64,000 nucleotides of DNA from positions 1 through 64,000 of the forward strand of contig NZ_SDQC01000006.1 in assembly GCF_004153445.1 (NCBI RefSeq), read 5' to 3'. Below the pieces are notes generated by a model that ran no database searches, had not been told where the DNA came from, and saw nothing but the letters and a program-made list of their open reading frames with translations. Position numbers and translations under genes: made by a program. Source of the stretch: Allopusillimonas soli. Its GTDB lineage: Bacteria > Pseudomonadota > Gammaproteobacteria > Burkholderiales > Burkholderiaceae_B. Position 1 is the first letter of the stretch, and each line of letters begins with the position of its first letter. Of this stretch, positions 55,688 to 64,000 are shown one piece after another.

Positions 55688-55985
55688 TATTCAGAAGTAG
55701 GAACAAAACCGCCTGCCTATATGGGCAGACGGTCGCATCGCGTCATTGTATGCAGTATGCCCGCCAAGGAAAACCATGACTTATCCACCGCTACTGTGGA
55801 CAAGTGGACGGACAACTTGGGCACTACTTCGAATACCCTAGTCGTATCAACGGCTTAGGCCACGCGTATGAAATTCATCCAAATCGCGCGCATGGCCTTG
55901 GCCGCGCGCCCTTTTCGAGCATTGCGGGATCCAGACGCCAGTGTCGTCGCCGCACACCGCCCCAACGGGCAGCCTGCGGCGCCCC
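55688..55985. other. Stretch without a recognised gene
   Basis: It should hold the mscS promoter on the minus strand. A 45-codon plus-strand frame from 55,868 lacks a ribosome site and known motifs, so I do not annotate it. Confidence 0.4.
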
Positions 55986-56132
55986 TCAAAGGGAACGGCC
56001 GCTGATCAGCCTCACCAAAATCAACACGATGGCAATGACAAGCAATATGTGGATGAAACCACCAATCGTGTATGAACTGACCAGGCCCAACAGCCAAAGG
56101 ACGACGAGAATAACGGCAAGGGTATAAAGCAT
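55986..56132 (-). CDS. Lmo0937-family small membrane protein
   Basis: A 48-residue protein with two hydrophobic helices (MLYTLAVILVVLWLLGLVSS; FIHILLVIAIVLILVRLISG). This is the pattern of the lmo0937/DUF5670 family, tiny membrane proteins common beside stress and envelope genes. Function is unknown. It lies 60 bases after the glycine-zipper lipoprotein gene on the same strand. Confidence 0.8.
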   Translation of the reverse strand: MLYTLAVILVVLWLLGLVSSYTIGGFIHILLVIAIVLILVRLISGRSL

Positions 56133-56192
56133 AGATGTCCTCTTCTGATTTTCCGTGTTATCGGTTTTGTATTATTTGCACGCCACGGGCGC

Positions 56193-56408
56193 CTATTCCG
56201 ATGCCTCATGTCCGACGATACCGCCCACCGCAGCACCGCCCACCGTGCCCAACGCACTCCCACCCGTCAATACGGCGCCACCTGCCGCGCCGATGCCCGC
56301 GCCAATCGCAGTATTCCTGCCCTGCCTGGACATGCCGCTGCATGCGCTCAGACTGGCCACCAGTGTCAGGATGACGACGGCACCCAGACAGCGTTTCGTT
56401 GTATTCAT
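56193..56408 (-). CDS. Glycine-zipper lipoprotein (OsmB-like)
   Basis: A 71-residue lipoprotein with lipobox LVASLSAC (Cys about 23), then a glycine-zipper segment (NTAIGAGIGAAGGAVLTGGS, ALGTVGGAAVGGIVGHEASE). OsmB-type proteins insert into or near the outer membrane under osmotic stress. ATG at 56,408 is the natural start. The small membrane protein gene follows. Confidence 0.85.
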   Translation of the reverse strand: MNTTKRCLGAVVILTLVASLSACSGMSRQGRNTAIGAGIGAAGGAVLTGGSALGTVGGAAVGGIVGHEASE

Positions 56409-56683
56409 TCTCGTACCCCCTGCAAAAGTGAGTCCGGCATAATCCGCCGGCTGTCCGACTTCCCAGCAAGCGGCGTGCCCAAGAGGAAAATGGGGGCGGC
56501 TCCTACAGAGGGAGAGGGTCGCATACAACATAGCACCGCCGATGAGCTCGCACGGAAGCGGCGGGTAGGGGGCAAGGTTGGATGAGTATCCGAGAACGGC
56601 TGTCAGCACGGGGTGATTGGCGGGGGTGGCATGGAACTTGCAAGGGGTGCTGCGTACACATTCTGTCAGCAAAGGAGTAAGCC

Positions 56684-57178
56684 ATGAAACGCTTCATTAC
56701 AGCCACCTTGGTCGCACTGCCCATGGTCTTCGCCGCCCAGGTCCAGGCGCAGCAATCATCGGACGCGCCATCGTCGGATGCGCCGGCCGCACCGGGAGGG
56801 GCGCCAACGCCTGCACCCGCGCCGGCTCCCGCTCCGGGTCAGGCGGCGCCGGCGGGAGGCGGCTCTATGGGCGCGTCGGCGCCAAAAGCCGAGGAACCCA
56901 CCGAAACGATTTCGGGCTGGAGCGTCAAGGATCAGATCATTGGCAAGGCCGTCTTCAACGAGAACGATGAAAAGATCGGCGATATCAGCGACGTCGTGCT
57001 CTCGCAGGATGGCAAGGCCGCCTACTTCATCGTGGGCGCCGGCGGCTTCCTGGGCGTCGGCGAACGCAATGTAGCCATCCCTTATGACAAGATCCAGCAA
57101 ACCTCGGACAAGATGGTTCTGCCGGGCTATACCAAGGAGCAATTAAAAGCCCTGCCCAAAGTAGAAGTGGCGAAATAG
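56684..57178 (+). CDS. Exported PRC-barrel domain protein
   Basis: A 164-residue protein with a signal peptide (RFITATLVALPMVFAAQVQAQ), a low-complexity Ala/Pro linker (about 25-65), and a PRC barrel (about 78-150: KDQIIGKAVFNENDEKIGDI, AAYFIVGAGGFLGVGERNVA). PRC barrels bind proteins or RNA; extracytoplasmic ones are linked to stress. Strong AAAGGAG precedes the ATG. It is followed five bases later by the DUF3182 gene. Confidence 0.88.
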   Translation: MKRFITATLVALPMVFAAQVQAQQSSDAPSSDAPAAPGGAPTPAPAPAPAPGQAAPAGGGSMGASAPKAEEPTETISGWSVKDQIIGKAVFNENDEKIGDISDVVLSQDGKAAYFIVGAGGFLGVGERNVAIPYDKIQQTSDKMVLPGYTKEQLKALPKVEVAK

Positions 57179-57183
57179 GCGCC

Positions 57184-58320
57184 ATGCCCGCCAAGCCGGG
57201 ACGGGCCGCATCCGGCGTTGTCCTCGTCTATTCGGCGCGCGAGCGCGAGCCCGAGCATGAGGCGGTGGTTCACGCCCTGCTCGGGCAGCGCATTGCGGCG
57301 CTGCTGGAGCTGGATTTCGGCGGCACCCATGAGGCTGGCCGACGGTACGAAGGACGCACTTATCTTCTTCCCACCGAGACACTCATAGGCGATGCGCTGG
57401 CGCGCAGACTGGGTGTGGGCAGCGAGACCGACCTTTTCGGTGGCGCAGCGCCGTACCCCTTTGTGCCGACCAAAGCCATCAGTCACGCCCTACTCGATGG
57501 GAACGCTACTGCCCCGCAGGGGTGGTCGAAAGCTTTCGGCTCTCTCATTCACGGTGCCGTGCTGCGTGGCGTAACCGCTTTCTCCAGCGAAGACGCGATG
57601 CGTGCCGGGCGGATGTTGCTACGGCATGGTCCCGTGAGGATCAAGCCGGTGCTGGCAACTGGCGGCCGCGGGCAAGTCGTGGTGGAAGACGAGACAGCGC
57701 TGCGCGACGCACTGGATCAAGCCGATACGCAATCATTGAACGATTGTGGCTTGGTGCTCGAGGAAAATCTTCGAGAGGTCGACACATTCAGCGTGGGGCA
57801 GGTCCGCGTGGACGGACAGAAAGCCTGTTATGTCGGCCGCCAGTCTCTCACACCTGACAATCAGGGTGAAATGGTCTATGGTGGATCCGAGCTGCTTGTC
57901 GTGCGGGGCAGCTTCGATCGACTGCTGACCTTGGATCTGGATCAGGAAGAACGGCTTGCCATAAGCATGGCCCGCCAGTATGACCAAGCGGCCATGTCAT
58001 GTTTTCCAGGTCTGCTGGCATCGCGACGCAACTACGATGTGGCCTGCGGCTGGGACAGCGCGGGCCGGCGGCGGAGCGGCGTCCTGGAGCAATCATGGCG
58101 CATGGGTGGCGCCAGCGCCGCAGAGATCGCCGCGCTGCAGGCCTTCAAGGCGGACCCGGCGCTCCACGCGGTGCGGGCAGCCACCATCGAAATTTTCGGT
58201 GCCGACGCGCCCGCGCCTGCAGGCGCCGAATGCATTTACCGGGGATACGACCCCGAAATGGGTATGCTGAGCAAATATGTAACGGTTCGGGCTTATGACA
58301 ACCAGCAGCACCAAAATTGA
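57184..58320 (+). CDS. DUF3182 protein (ATP-grasp-like)
   Basis: A 378-residue protein matching DUF3182 as I recall it: FVPTKAISHALLDGNATAPQ, VRIKPVLATGGRGQVVVED and LVLEENLREVDTFSVGQVRV. The lysine of VRIKP and the LEENL glutamates resemble ATP-grasp ligases, so a ligase is possible (inference). It starts five bases after the PRC-barrel gene and overlaps the alpha/beta hydrolase gene by 26 bases. Confidence 0.8.
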   Translation: MPAKPGRAASGVVLVYSAREREPEHEAVVHALLGQRIAALLELDFGGTHEAGRRYEGRTYLLPTETLIGDALARRLGVGSETDLFGGAAPYPFVPTKAISHALLDGNATAPQGWSKAFGSLIHGAVLRGVTAFSSEDAMRAGRMLLRHGPVRIKPVLATGGRGQVVVEDETALRDALDQADTQSLNDCGLVLEENLREVDTFSVGQVRVDGQKACYVGRQSLTPDNQGEMVYGGSELLVVRGSFDRLLTLDLDQEERLAISMARQYDQAAMSCFPGLLASRRNYDVACGWDSAGRRRSGVLEQSWRMGGASAAEIAALQAFKADPALHAVRAATIEIFGADAPAPAGAECIYRGYDPEMGMLSKYVTVRAYDNQQHQN

Positions 58321-59053
58321 ACTGGTCATCGACGACGAACACTTGGCAGGTACTTTTCTCGCCCCTCAATCCAAAGTACCAGGGGTCTTGTTTGTACACG
58401 GTTGGGGCGGCAGCCAGGCCCGGGATCTGGACCGCGCCCGTGGCATTGCGGGGTTGGGCTGCGTATGCCTGACCTTTGATCTACGCGGCCACGAAAAGGA
58501 ATCAGCAAGGCAGAAAACGGTGACGCGCGCCGAGAATCTGCACGACATTGTGTGTGCGTACGACAAGCTGGCGCAGCATCCCGCGATCGATACACATTCG
58601 ATTGCCGTGGTCGGCACCAGCTACGGCGCCTACCTTTCCACCATTCTGACCACACTGCGGCCGGTGAAATGGCTTTCACTGCGGGTACCCTCTCTTTATC
58701 GGGACGATCAATGGACGCTCCCGAAACGGCAGCTCAATCGCGAGGATCTGGCCGAGTACCGGGGCAGCCCCGTGACACCCGAAGAGAACCGGGCCCTGGC
58801 TGCGTGCGCCGCCTTCACCGGCGACGTACTGATTGTCGAATCAGAGTACGACCATCTGGTACCTCACGCCACCATCATGAGCTACCGGGCTGCCTTCCAG
58901 AATTCGCATTCCCTCACACACCGGGTTGTCGATGGCGCCGATCATGCCCTGAGCGAAAAGGTGTGCCAGGAGGCCTATACTTCCATCTTGGTACACTGGA
59001 TAACGGAAATGGTCGTCGGCGCACGCGTTGGAAGCCGCATCGGCCTGCCCTGA
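58295..59053 (+). CDS. Alpha/beta hydrolase
   Basis: A 252-residue hydrolase with the nucleophile elbow AVVGTSYGAYLSTI (GTSYG), the oxyanion region FVHGWGGSQARDLDRARGIA, an acid in EYDHLVPH and a histidine in GADHALSEK. It is like the serine esterase/acyl-peptidase group. Its start lies inside the last codons of DUF3182, so the two are coupled. The substrate is unknown. Confidence 0.88.
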   Translation: MTTSSTKIELVIDDEHLAGTFLAPQSKVPGVLFVHGWGGSQARDLDRARGIAGLGCVCLTFDLRGHEKESARQKTVTRAENLHDIVCAYDKLAQHPAIDTHSIAVVGTSYGAYLSTILTTLRPVKWLSLRVPSLYRDDQWTLPKRQLNREDLAEYRGSPVTPEENRALAACAAFTGDVLIVESEYDHLVPHATIMSYRAAFQNSHSLTHRVVDGADHALSEKVCQEAYTSILVHWITEMVVGARVGSRIGLP

Positions 59054-59089
59054 TTCCCCAAGAACCCGCTGCCGCCGGCCCGACACGTC

Positions 59090-60097
59090 ATGACGCCTTT
59101 TTCCATACTGGATCTCTCCCCCATCAACGAAGGCGGCTCCGCTGCTGAATCTTTCCGCCATACGCTGGATCTTGCCCGGCATGGTGAGCAATGGGGGTAT
59201 CAGCGTTACTGGATGGCCGAACACCACGGCATGCCGGGTATTGCCAGCGCGGCCACCTCCATCCTCATCGGCCATGTGGCCGCAGGCACCCGCAGCATAC
59301 GGGTGGGGGCCGGCGGCATCATGCTGCCCAATCACTCGCCACTGGTCATTGCCGAGCAATTCGGGACGCTCGAAGCCCTTTTCCCGGGCCGGATAGACCT
59401 CGGACTGGGGCGCGCTCCCGGTTCAGACCAGACCACATCCCGCGCGCTGCGCCGCAATTTATCCTCGGATGCCAACGAATTTCCCCGCGATGTCCTGGAG
59501 CTCATGGACTATATGTCCGATTCGCCGCAGCAGCCCGTGCTTGCGGTGCCGGGCCGCGGCGCGAATGTCCCTATCTGGATTCTGGGGTCCAGTCTGTTTG
59601 GCGCCCAACTCGCCGCCGCGTTTGGCTTGCCCTATGCCTTTGCATCGCATTTCGCACCCCAGCAGCTCATGCAGGCCATCCAGATCTACCGCAGCACATT
59701 CAAGCCCTCGGAGCGCCTCGACAAACCATATGTCATGCTAGGCTTCAATGTATTCGCGGCCGAAACAGACGATCAGGCCCGGTATCTCGCCACATCGTGG
59801 CAGCAGTCATTCGTCAACCTGCGCAGCGGTCGGCCTTCTCGCCTTCCTCCGCCGCGCCGAGACTATCTGGACGAGCTCGGGCCACAAGCCCAGGCCTTGC
59901 TGGATCACACACTGTCATGCTCGGCAATCGGCTCGCCCGAAACCGTTTCCGCACAGTTGCAGTCGTTCATTGCCCGCACCGGCGCCGACGAACTCATGAT
60001 CACCTGTAATATGCACGAGCACAAGGCGCGCTTGCAGTCCTATGAAATCGCCGCCCAAGTCGGCAAGACGCTGCGTGCCGCCGTTGCCGAGCCTTGA
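59090..60097 (+). CDS. Luciferase-like flavin-dependent oxidoreductase (LLM class, YhbW-like)
   Basis: A 335-residue bacterial-luciferase-fold protein with [20 protein letters not shown], the [20 protein letters not shown] strand and [15 protein letters not shown]-like sequence ([20 protein letters not shown]). Such F420- or FMN-dependent monooxygenases of the YhbW type are common in proteobacteria with unknown substrates. The downstream yggS begins soon after. Confidence 0.9.
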   Translation: MTPFSILDLSPINEGGSAAESFRHTLDLARHGEQWGYQRYWMAEHHGMPGIASAATSILIGHVAAGTRSIRVGAGGIMLPNHSPLVIAEQFGTLEALFPGRIDLGLGRAPGSDQTTSRALRRNLSSDANEFPRDVLELMDYMSDSPQQPVLAVPGRGANVPIWILGSSLFGAQLAAAFGLPYAFASHFAPQQLMQAIQIYRSTFKPSERLDKPYVMLGFNVFAAETDDQARYLATSWQQSFVNLRSGRPSRLPPPRRDYLDELGPQAQALLDHTLSCSAIGSPETVSAQLQSFIARTGADELMITCNMHEHKARLQSYEIAAQVGKTLRAAVAEP

Positions 60098-60162
60098 ACA
60101 GCCCGATGCGGCATGCAGCCAGCCTCTCTCTCCTCCGTGCTCCACACTTATCGTTTTCAGAC

Positions 60163-60918
60163 ATGGCCAACGAAGATTCCATCGCCTTCCGCCTCGCGCA
60201 GGTGCGCGAGCGCATTCGTAGAACCGCCGAGCGCGCCGGCCGCGCGCCAGACTCCGTGTCGCTGCTGCCGGTCAGCAAAACTTTCGGCGAGGCCGCCATT
60301 CGTGAAGCGGTGGCGGCGGGTGCGCACCGCCTGGGGGAAAACAAGGCCCAGGAAATCCGCAGCAAATTCGAACCGTTGGCCGACTGCAACATAGACTGGG
60401 TCATGATTGGTCATTTGCAAACCAACAAGGCCAAGGACGTTGCACGCATGGCTTCCGAGATTCAATCACTGGACAGGCTGGATCTGGCTATTGCGCTGGA
60501 TCGCAGGCTGCAGCATGAAGGCCGCGCCATCGATGCGCTGGTGCAGGTAAAGACGTCCACCGAGCCCACCAAGTACGGCCTGCCCCCTGCGGAGCTGCCC
60601 GGCTTTCTACGCCAGGTTGCGGGCGACTTTCCCACCCTGCGAATAAAGGGACTGATGACACTGGCCATCAATCTGCCTGACAAGGATGCTGTACGCGCCT
60701 GCTTTCGCACGCTGCGAACGCTGCGCGATCAGATGCGCGAGCTGGCCATAGACGGTATCGAGATGGAGCGTCTGTCGATGGGCATGAGCGGCGACTTTGA
60801 AATCGCCATCGAGGAAGGGTCGACAGAAGTCCGCATCGGTACGGCCATCTTCGGCGGCCGCATCTACAACGACGACTACTATTGGCCCGAAACGCAGCGG
60901 CCTGGCAGCGCTGTCTAG
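60163..60918 (+). CDS. YggS-family PLP homeostasis protein
   Basis: A 251-residue TIM-barrel PLP protein. The Schiff-base lysine is in LLPVSKTFGEAA, followed by GENKAQEIRSKFE, WVMIGHLQTNKAKD and the phosphate site GMSGDFEIAIEEGSTEVRIG. It keeps PLP and amino-acid balance and has no known enzymatic activity. ATG at 60,163 is the family start; a TTG at 60,094 would overlap the monooxygenase stop. It ends four bases into the convergent kinase gene. Confidence 0.93.
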   Translation: MANEDSIAFRLAQVRERIRRTAERAGRAPDSVSLLPVSKTFGEAAIREAVAAGAHRLGENKAQEIRSKFEPLADCNIDWVMIGHLQTNKAKDVARMASEIQSLDRLDLAIALDRRLQHEGRAIDALVQVKTSTEPTKYGLPPAELPGFLRQVAGDFPTLRIKGLMTLAINLPDKDAVRACFRTLRTLRDQMRELAIDGIEMERLSMGMSGDFEIAIEEGSTEVRIGTAIFGGRIYNDDYYWPETQRPGSAV

Positions 60919-62348
60919 GCTGCGGCGCCCAGCAATTTCTCGAAAATGCCGTCCGATCCCATTTGCCCGCCCTTGAGCATGACCTCCAGACCATCGAGAT
61001 GCGATGCATCGGCATGCAGGCGGCACAGCGCAACGCCCGGCTCAATCTGTGTGCGATACGACAGGCCCCATACATCCAGAGCCTGAATGCAATGGCTCGA
61101 CGTGTCGCCGCCCGCCAACCCAAGCCGCGCTGGGCGCACGCCTTGCAGAATGCTTGCCAGCAGGCGGCCGCCCGCCTCGGCCACGGTAGCCGGATCGAGA
61201 CGTGCATCGTCCTGGCGATCGCCCGGGTCGGCAAGCACGGCCAGCACATGTCGGCCCGATTGCAGAGTGCGAATAATCGCGGCCTGGACAGCACGTCGGT
61301 CGTGCTCATTGTCTCCCAGCAAGACTGACATGGAAACGGGCATGTGTCTATACGAGGCCGCGGCTGCCACCTGCTGCGCCGTGCGCGGGGAGAGGCTGCC
61401 GGACAACACTAGAACCGGGCCGTCTCGCGCGGCATTGCCGGGCGCAACGTAATGCGCGTGGCTCACGGGTCCCGCCGGGCTTTCGACATCCTGTCGCGCC
61501 TGCGCCCAATGCGCCAGCAGCGCCTGCTCGACGCTGCTGGGCCCTACGGCCAGCACCAACTCATGCTGGGCATGCTGCCATATTACCCGTCCCACCTCGC
61601 GAAGATGCTCATCCATGCCCACATCAAACAGCACGCCGTCCGGCCCCGCCTCGGTGGCGCACGCCACTTCCCTATCGAGCCTATCGGCCGGCAAGGCATA
61701 GGCTGTATAAGGAATGGCCGACATGCGGGTCAGCCCCTGCGCGCATAGATGCCTGCGCAAATCGGCTTCATCCGAAGGCGTGACCGGATGCCGGCTCATG
61801 GAGGGATGGCGATCCAGGCGGAAAACCTCGCCCCCGGTCCGATAGGCTGCAAACAAGTTGCCAAAGACACAATAGCGCCCCAGATTGGGTTGGCCACCCA
61901 CGACCGGCAGGAATCGGCCCGCTCGCAGCCGTTGCCTCAGCACGCGAACGGCGAGACCGATGCTCCCGATATCCGGCGAACTGTCGAACGTCGAGCAGGT
62001 CTTGTAATGAAAAACGGGTGCTGGCAGGGACGCCAGATAAGCGCCTATCGCCTCGAGTTCCTCGCGATGCATGTCGTTGCGCATCGCGCGCGCCGCGCCC
62101 GCAATGCCCAGGCAGTCCAGCGTGCCTGCGGCAGCGCGCTGCTCAGGACTGGGCGGGCGCAGAAACAGCATGGCACGCAGGCCTGCCCGCGCCACGGTAG
62201 CCAGAGTATCCGTCGCCCCCGTGAAATCATCGGCATAAAAGGCCAGGCGCAAAGCTGCGGTCTCGTCCACACTGGCGGGCCGCGCTGCGCGCCGCGGCGT
62301 CGCATCGGACCCGCCCGTTTGCACATGCATTGCGCGTTGTTGAGACAT
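60915..62348 (-). CDS. Four-carbon acid sugar kinase (DUF1537 family)
   Basis: A 477-residue kinase of the DUF1537 family (sugar-acid kinases such as OtnK, DtnK and OiaK). The substrate domain begins LRLAFYADDFTGATDTLATV; the nucleotide domain ends GLAGGDTSSHCIQALD and MLKGGQMGSDGIFEKLLG. ATG at 62,348 lies four bases after the RuBisCO-like gene; the longer frame overlaps that gene and is rejected. It phosphorylates a sugar acid, which the RuBisCO-like protein then probably processes. Confidence 0.9.
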   Translation of the reverse strand: MSQQRAMHVQTGGSDATPRRAARPASVDETAALRLAFYADDFTGATDTLATVARAGLRAMLFLRPPSPEQRAAAGTLDCLGIAGAARAMRNDMHREELEAIGAYLASLPAPVFHYKTCSTFDSSPDIGSIGLAVRVLRQRLRAGRFLPVVGGQPNLGRYCVFGNLFAAYRTGGEVFRLDRHPSMSRHPVTPSDEADLRRHLCAQGLTRMSAIPYTAYALPADRLDREVACATEAGPDGVLFDVGMDEHLREVGRVIWQHAQHELVLAVGPSSVEQALLAHWAQARQDVESPAGPVSHAHYVAPGNAARDGPVLVLSGSLSPRTAQQVAAAASYRHMPVSMSVLLGDNEHDRRAVQAAIIRTLQSGRHVLAVLADPGDRQDDARLDPATVAEAGGRLLASILQGVRPARLGLAGGDTSSHCIQALDVWGLSYRTQIEPGVALCRLHADASHLDGLEVMLKGGQMGSDGIFEKLLGAAA

Positions 62349-62352
62349 GAAT

Positions 62353-63618
62353 CTATCTGCCATCGAAGAACGACAGAGCGCGCTGCAGTTCGGGCGCGCC
62401 GCGGGAGAATGCCTCCAGCGCAATGCCCTCGCGCGCGGCCTCCCACGCCTGGCGCAAGCTGGCCACACCAGCCGCAGGGCCATCAGGGTGCGCCAGAATG
62501 CCGCCGCCGGACATGAACAACAGGTCTTCTCCTGCCGCCTCGTAGGTCGCTGGTACGGTGCCGGCCCACTGGCCCGACGAGAATGCGGGCAAGACGCAGT
62601 CCTCAAGGCCGTCGGCCAGCGGCTTCAGGCAGTCTCTTGCCGATTCGACGACCTCGGCGTCCGTTTGTGAAAACTTGCCCTGCAGGCCATGCACATGCAT
62701 ATGATCGACGCCGGCAAGCCGCCACAGCGTCTGGTACGCCTGGAACGACATGCCCAACAGCGGGTGTCTGGACAGCGCGCCAAAACCATTGCGATGGCCG
62801 TGCAATGCCAGCGGTGTGCTCCGGCGCAGCGTCTGCACCGCGGAAAAGCCGCAGCTGTTCAGACTTGCCATGACACAGGTACCGCCCTCCCGTTCGACGA
62901 GATCGGCGTGCGCGCGCATCGCGTCGGTATCGTCGCTAATATTGAACGCCATCATCACCTGCTTGCCGGTGCGTTCACGGTGAGCACGAATCACGGCCAT
63001 GACAGCGGGCACGCGTTCGGAGAGCGGTGCGTGGACTGGATTGGCGCACACTTCATCATCCTTGATGAAATCCACCCCCGCCTCGCACAAGATGCCCACC
63101 AGGCCTGCGGTTTGTTCAGGCGACAACCCGACGTTGGGTTTGATGATGGTGCCCAGCAATGCACCATGTGCAACACCGATTGCCGAGCGCGTGCCTGCAA
63201 CACCCATACTGGGCATGTCGAATTGCAGGCGATAGCTGGATGGCAGGCGCAGGACTTCCAGTCGCATGCCGGTAGTCTCGCCCAGGTCGTACAGATTGCC
63301 GGCTACCGTGGCAGCCAGTGTAGGCAGATTTGCACCGATATTGTCCACCGGGAAGCGGACACGCACACGCGCCTGCGTCCATGGCCCGCTGATTCCTTTG
63401 CGTGCAAGCCAGGCGTTCGGCAGCGATGGCGCATCGGCGCGACCCACGACCTCCACATTCAATACCTCGGCGCGCGCGCGGGCGCGCAGCATATCGGTTT
63501 CGCCCGCCACGCGTGCAAAAGTCCCGCAAGACTGCTCGCCCGCCATCACCTCGGCAACCCGAAAGACGTCCAGCGGTGTTTCGATCAGGTATTCGGCTTC
63601 GAAATCATCCTTGCGCAT
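62353..63618 (-). CDS. RuBisCO-like protein
   Basis: A 421-residue RuBisCO large-subunit-family protein. The metal motif VDFIKDDEVCANP retains the carbamylated lysine, Asp and Glu of RuBisCO. Loop 6 is altered to HVHGLQGKFSQTD but keeps a lysine; the phosphate-site GHRNG and FMSGGGILAHPDGPAAG are also present. With no photosynthesis genes and a DUF1537 kinase behind it, it is likely an isomerase or decarboxylase of a phosphorylated sugar acid, as in D-apionate catabolism (OiaX/OiaT type). ATG at 63,618 has GAGG ahead. Confidence 0.92.
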   Translation of the reverse strand: MRKDDFEAEYLIETPLDVFRVAEVMAGEQSCGTFARVAGETDMLRARARAEVLNVEVVGRADAPSLPNAWLARKGISGPWTQARVRVRFPVDNIGANLPTLAATVAGNLYDLGETTGMRLEVLRLPSSYRLQFDMPSMGVAGTRSAIGVAHGALLGTIIKPNVGLSPEQTAGLVGILCEAGVDFIKDDEVCANPVHAPLSERVPAVMAVIRAHRERTGKQVMMAFNISDDTDAMRAHADLVEREGGTCVMASLNSCGFSAVQTLRRSTPLALHGHRNGFGALSRHPLLGMSFQAYQTLWRLAGVDHMHVHGLQGKFSQTDAEVVESARDCLKPLADGLEDCVLPAFSSGQWAGTVPATYEAAGEDLLFMSGGGILAHPDGPAAGVASLRQAWEAAREGIALEAFSRGAPELQRALSFFDGR

Positions 63619-63625
63619 GCCGACC

Positions 63626-64000
63626 TCAAAGCGTGTCCAAATCCGGGAAGGGGCGCACCGGTTCCTCGCCATCCCATCCTTGCGCGGCCCGGCGTATGGT
63701 GTCGAACAATCTTCCCTTGGGGCCAGCCACTTCCGAAAGCTCGATGACGGTGCCGGGATGATACTCCGTGTCGAAATAAACAAAGCGTCCGTTTTCGCCC
63801 ACCTCTCCACTCATCACAGGCTTGAAGCCCTGCCTCATCAAGCGCTCCAGATCGTCGTCGTACTGCTGCGTCCAGTAGGCCACGTGCTGCAGCCCGGTGT
63901 GGCCCGCCCGCTGAAAATCACGGTACATGGAAGGCACATCGTTGCGGGTCTGGATCAGCTCCACCTGCAGTGGCCCCGAATTCGCCAGTGCGACGGAATT
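63626..64000 (-). CDS. VOC-family metalloprotein (glyoxalase-like), start outside the window
   Basis: The frame is open to the window edge; 124 codons are visible. It has GHTGLQHVAYWTQQYDDDLE with a metal histidine and the later FVYFDTEYHPGTVIELSEVA with a glutamate, as in VOC dioxygenases and isomerases. It ends seven bases before the RuBisCO-like gene and is surely in the same operon. An apparent start at 63,964 (GTG) is only internal: coding continues upstream to the edge. Confidence 0.85.
   Translation of the reverse strand, partial: NSVALANSGPLQVELIQTRNDVPSMYRDFQRAGHTGLQHVAYWTQQYDDDLERLMRQGFKPVMSGEVGENGRFVYFDTEYHPGTVIELSEVAGPKGRLFDTIRRAAQGWDGEEPVRPFPDLDTL

Noticed and set aside
55868-56005. 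45-codon plus-strand frame starting MKFIQIARMALAARPF
   Set aside because: No ribosome site, no known family, and it overlaps the 3' end of the small membrane protein on the other strand.
60915-62606. Long form of the DUF1537 kinase starting at 62,606
   Set aside because: The extra 86 residues overlap the RuBisCO-like gene end, are Arg/Ala-rich and precede the normal family start; ATG at 62,348 fits better.

Overview
The window looks like a betaproteobacterial chromosome, most likely Alcaligenaceae (Bordetella / Achromobacter / Pusillimonas / Advenella type). The reasons are three orphan Bug-type solute receptors, IclR-controlled CoA-dependent catabolic genes, and a housekeeping block (lpxH - cyclophilin - TPR - cysS - alkA-like - accA - tilS - lysC - tRNA-Ser) in an order I associate with that family. 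No database was searched; family names rest on motifs and recalled homologues.

Positions 1-15,060 are accessory DNA, visibly more AT-rich than the rest. They begin with small defence-type debris: an intact toxin/antitoxin pair with a palindromic operator, an antitoxin whose toxin has decayed, a duplicated short ORF and a frameshifted gene. A Crp/Fnr regulator then lies divergent to a ThDP enzyme, a Bug receptor and an acyl-CoA ligase broken by several frameshifts. The main feature is an eight-gene minus-strand operon (14,030 to 7,176): three hot-dog hydratase-like proteins, a Rid protein, a Bug receptor, an ADP-forming acyl-CoA synthetase, an IclR regulator and an Old Yellow Enzyme. A promoter with a palindrome at the likely start site lies in front of it. 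An IS256-type transposase scar and a T4 endonuclease V-type repair gene close the island.

Positions 15,185-19,730 carry an iron module (TonB siderophore receptor, PepSY membrane protein, small membrane protein, FMN split-barrel protein). Positions 20,022-35,536 hold transporters, oxidoreductases and regulators, a Wzz-like protein next to a phosphoribosyltransferase-HAD fusion, an FMN hydroxy-acid dehydrogenase, PaaY-like and Nudix-like proteins, a lytic transglycosylase-like lipoprotein and a GabD-type dehydrogenase. Positions 35,563-41,291 hold a CitE-like lyase, a ClC channel, and an IclR regulator divergent to a Bug receptor followed by a two-subunit CoA-transferase.

Positions 41,391-53,824 are mostly core genes (trmJ-like, suhB, a TerC/CBS protein, uppP, lpxH, cyclophilin, cysS, alkA-like, accA, tilS, lysC, tRNA-Ser). 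After the tRNA lie a strong terminator, a broken antitoxin remnant and envelope or stress genes (DUF2306, MscS, small membrane and lipoproteins, PRC-barrel, DUF3182, hydrolase), then a luciferase-like monooxygenase and YggS. The right edge holds a sugar-acid module of a VOC protein (cut by the window), a RuBisCO-like protein with the catalytic KDDE motif, and a DUF1537 four-carbon acid kinase. The catabolic operon and this RuBisCO-like module are the best candidates for undescribed biochemistry.
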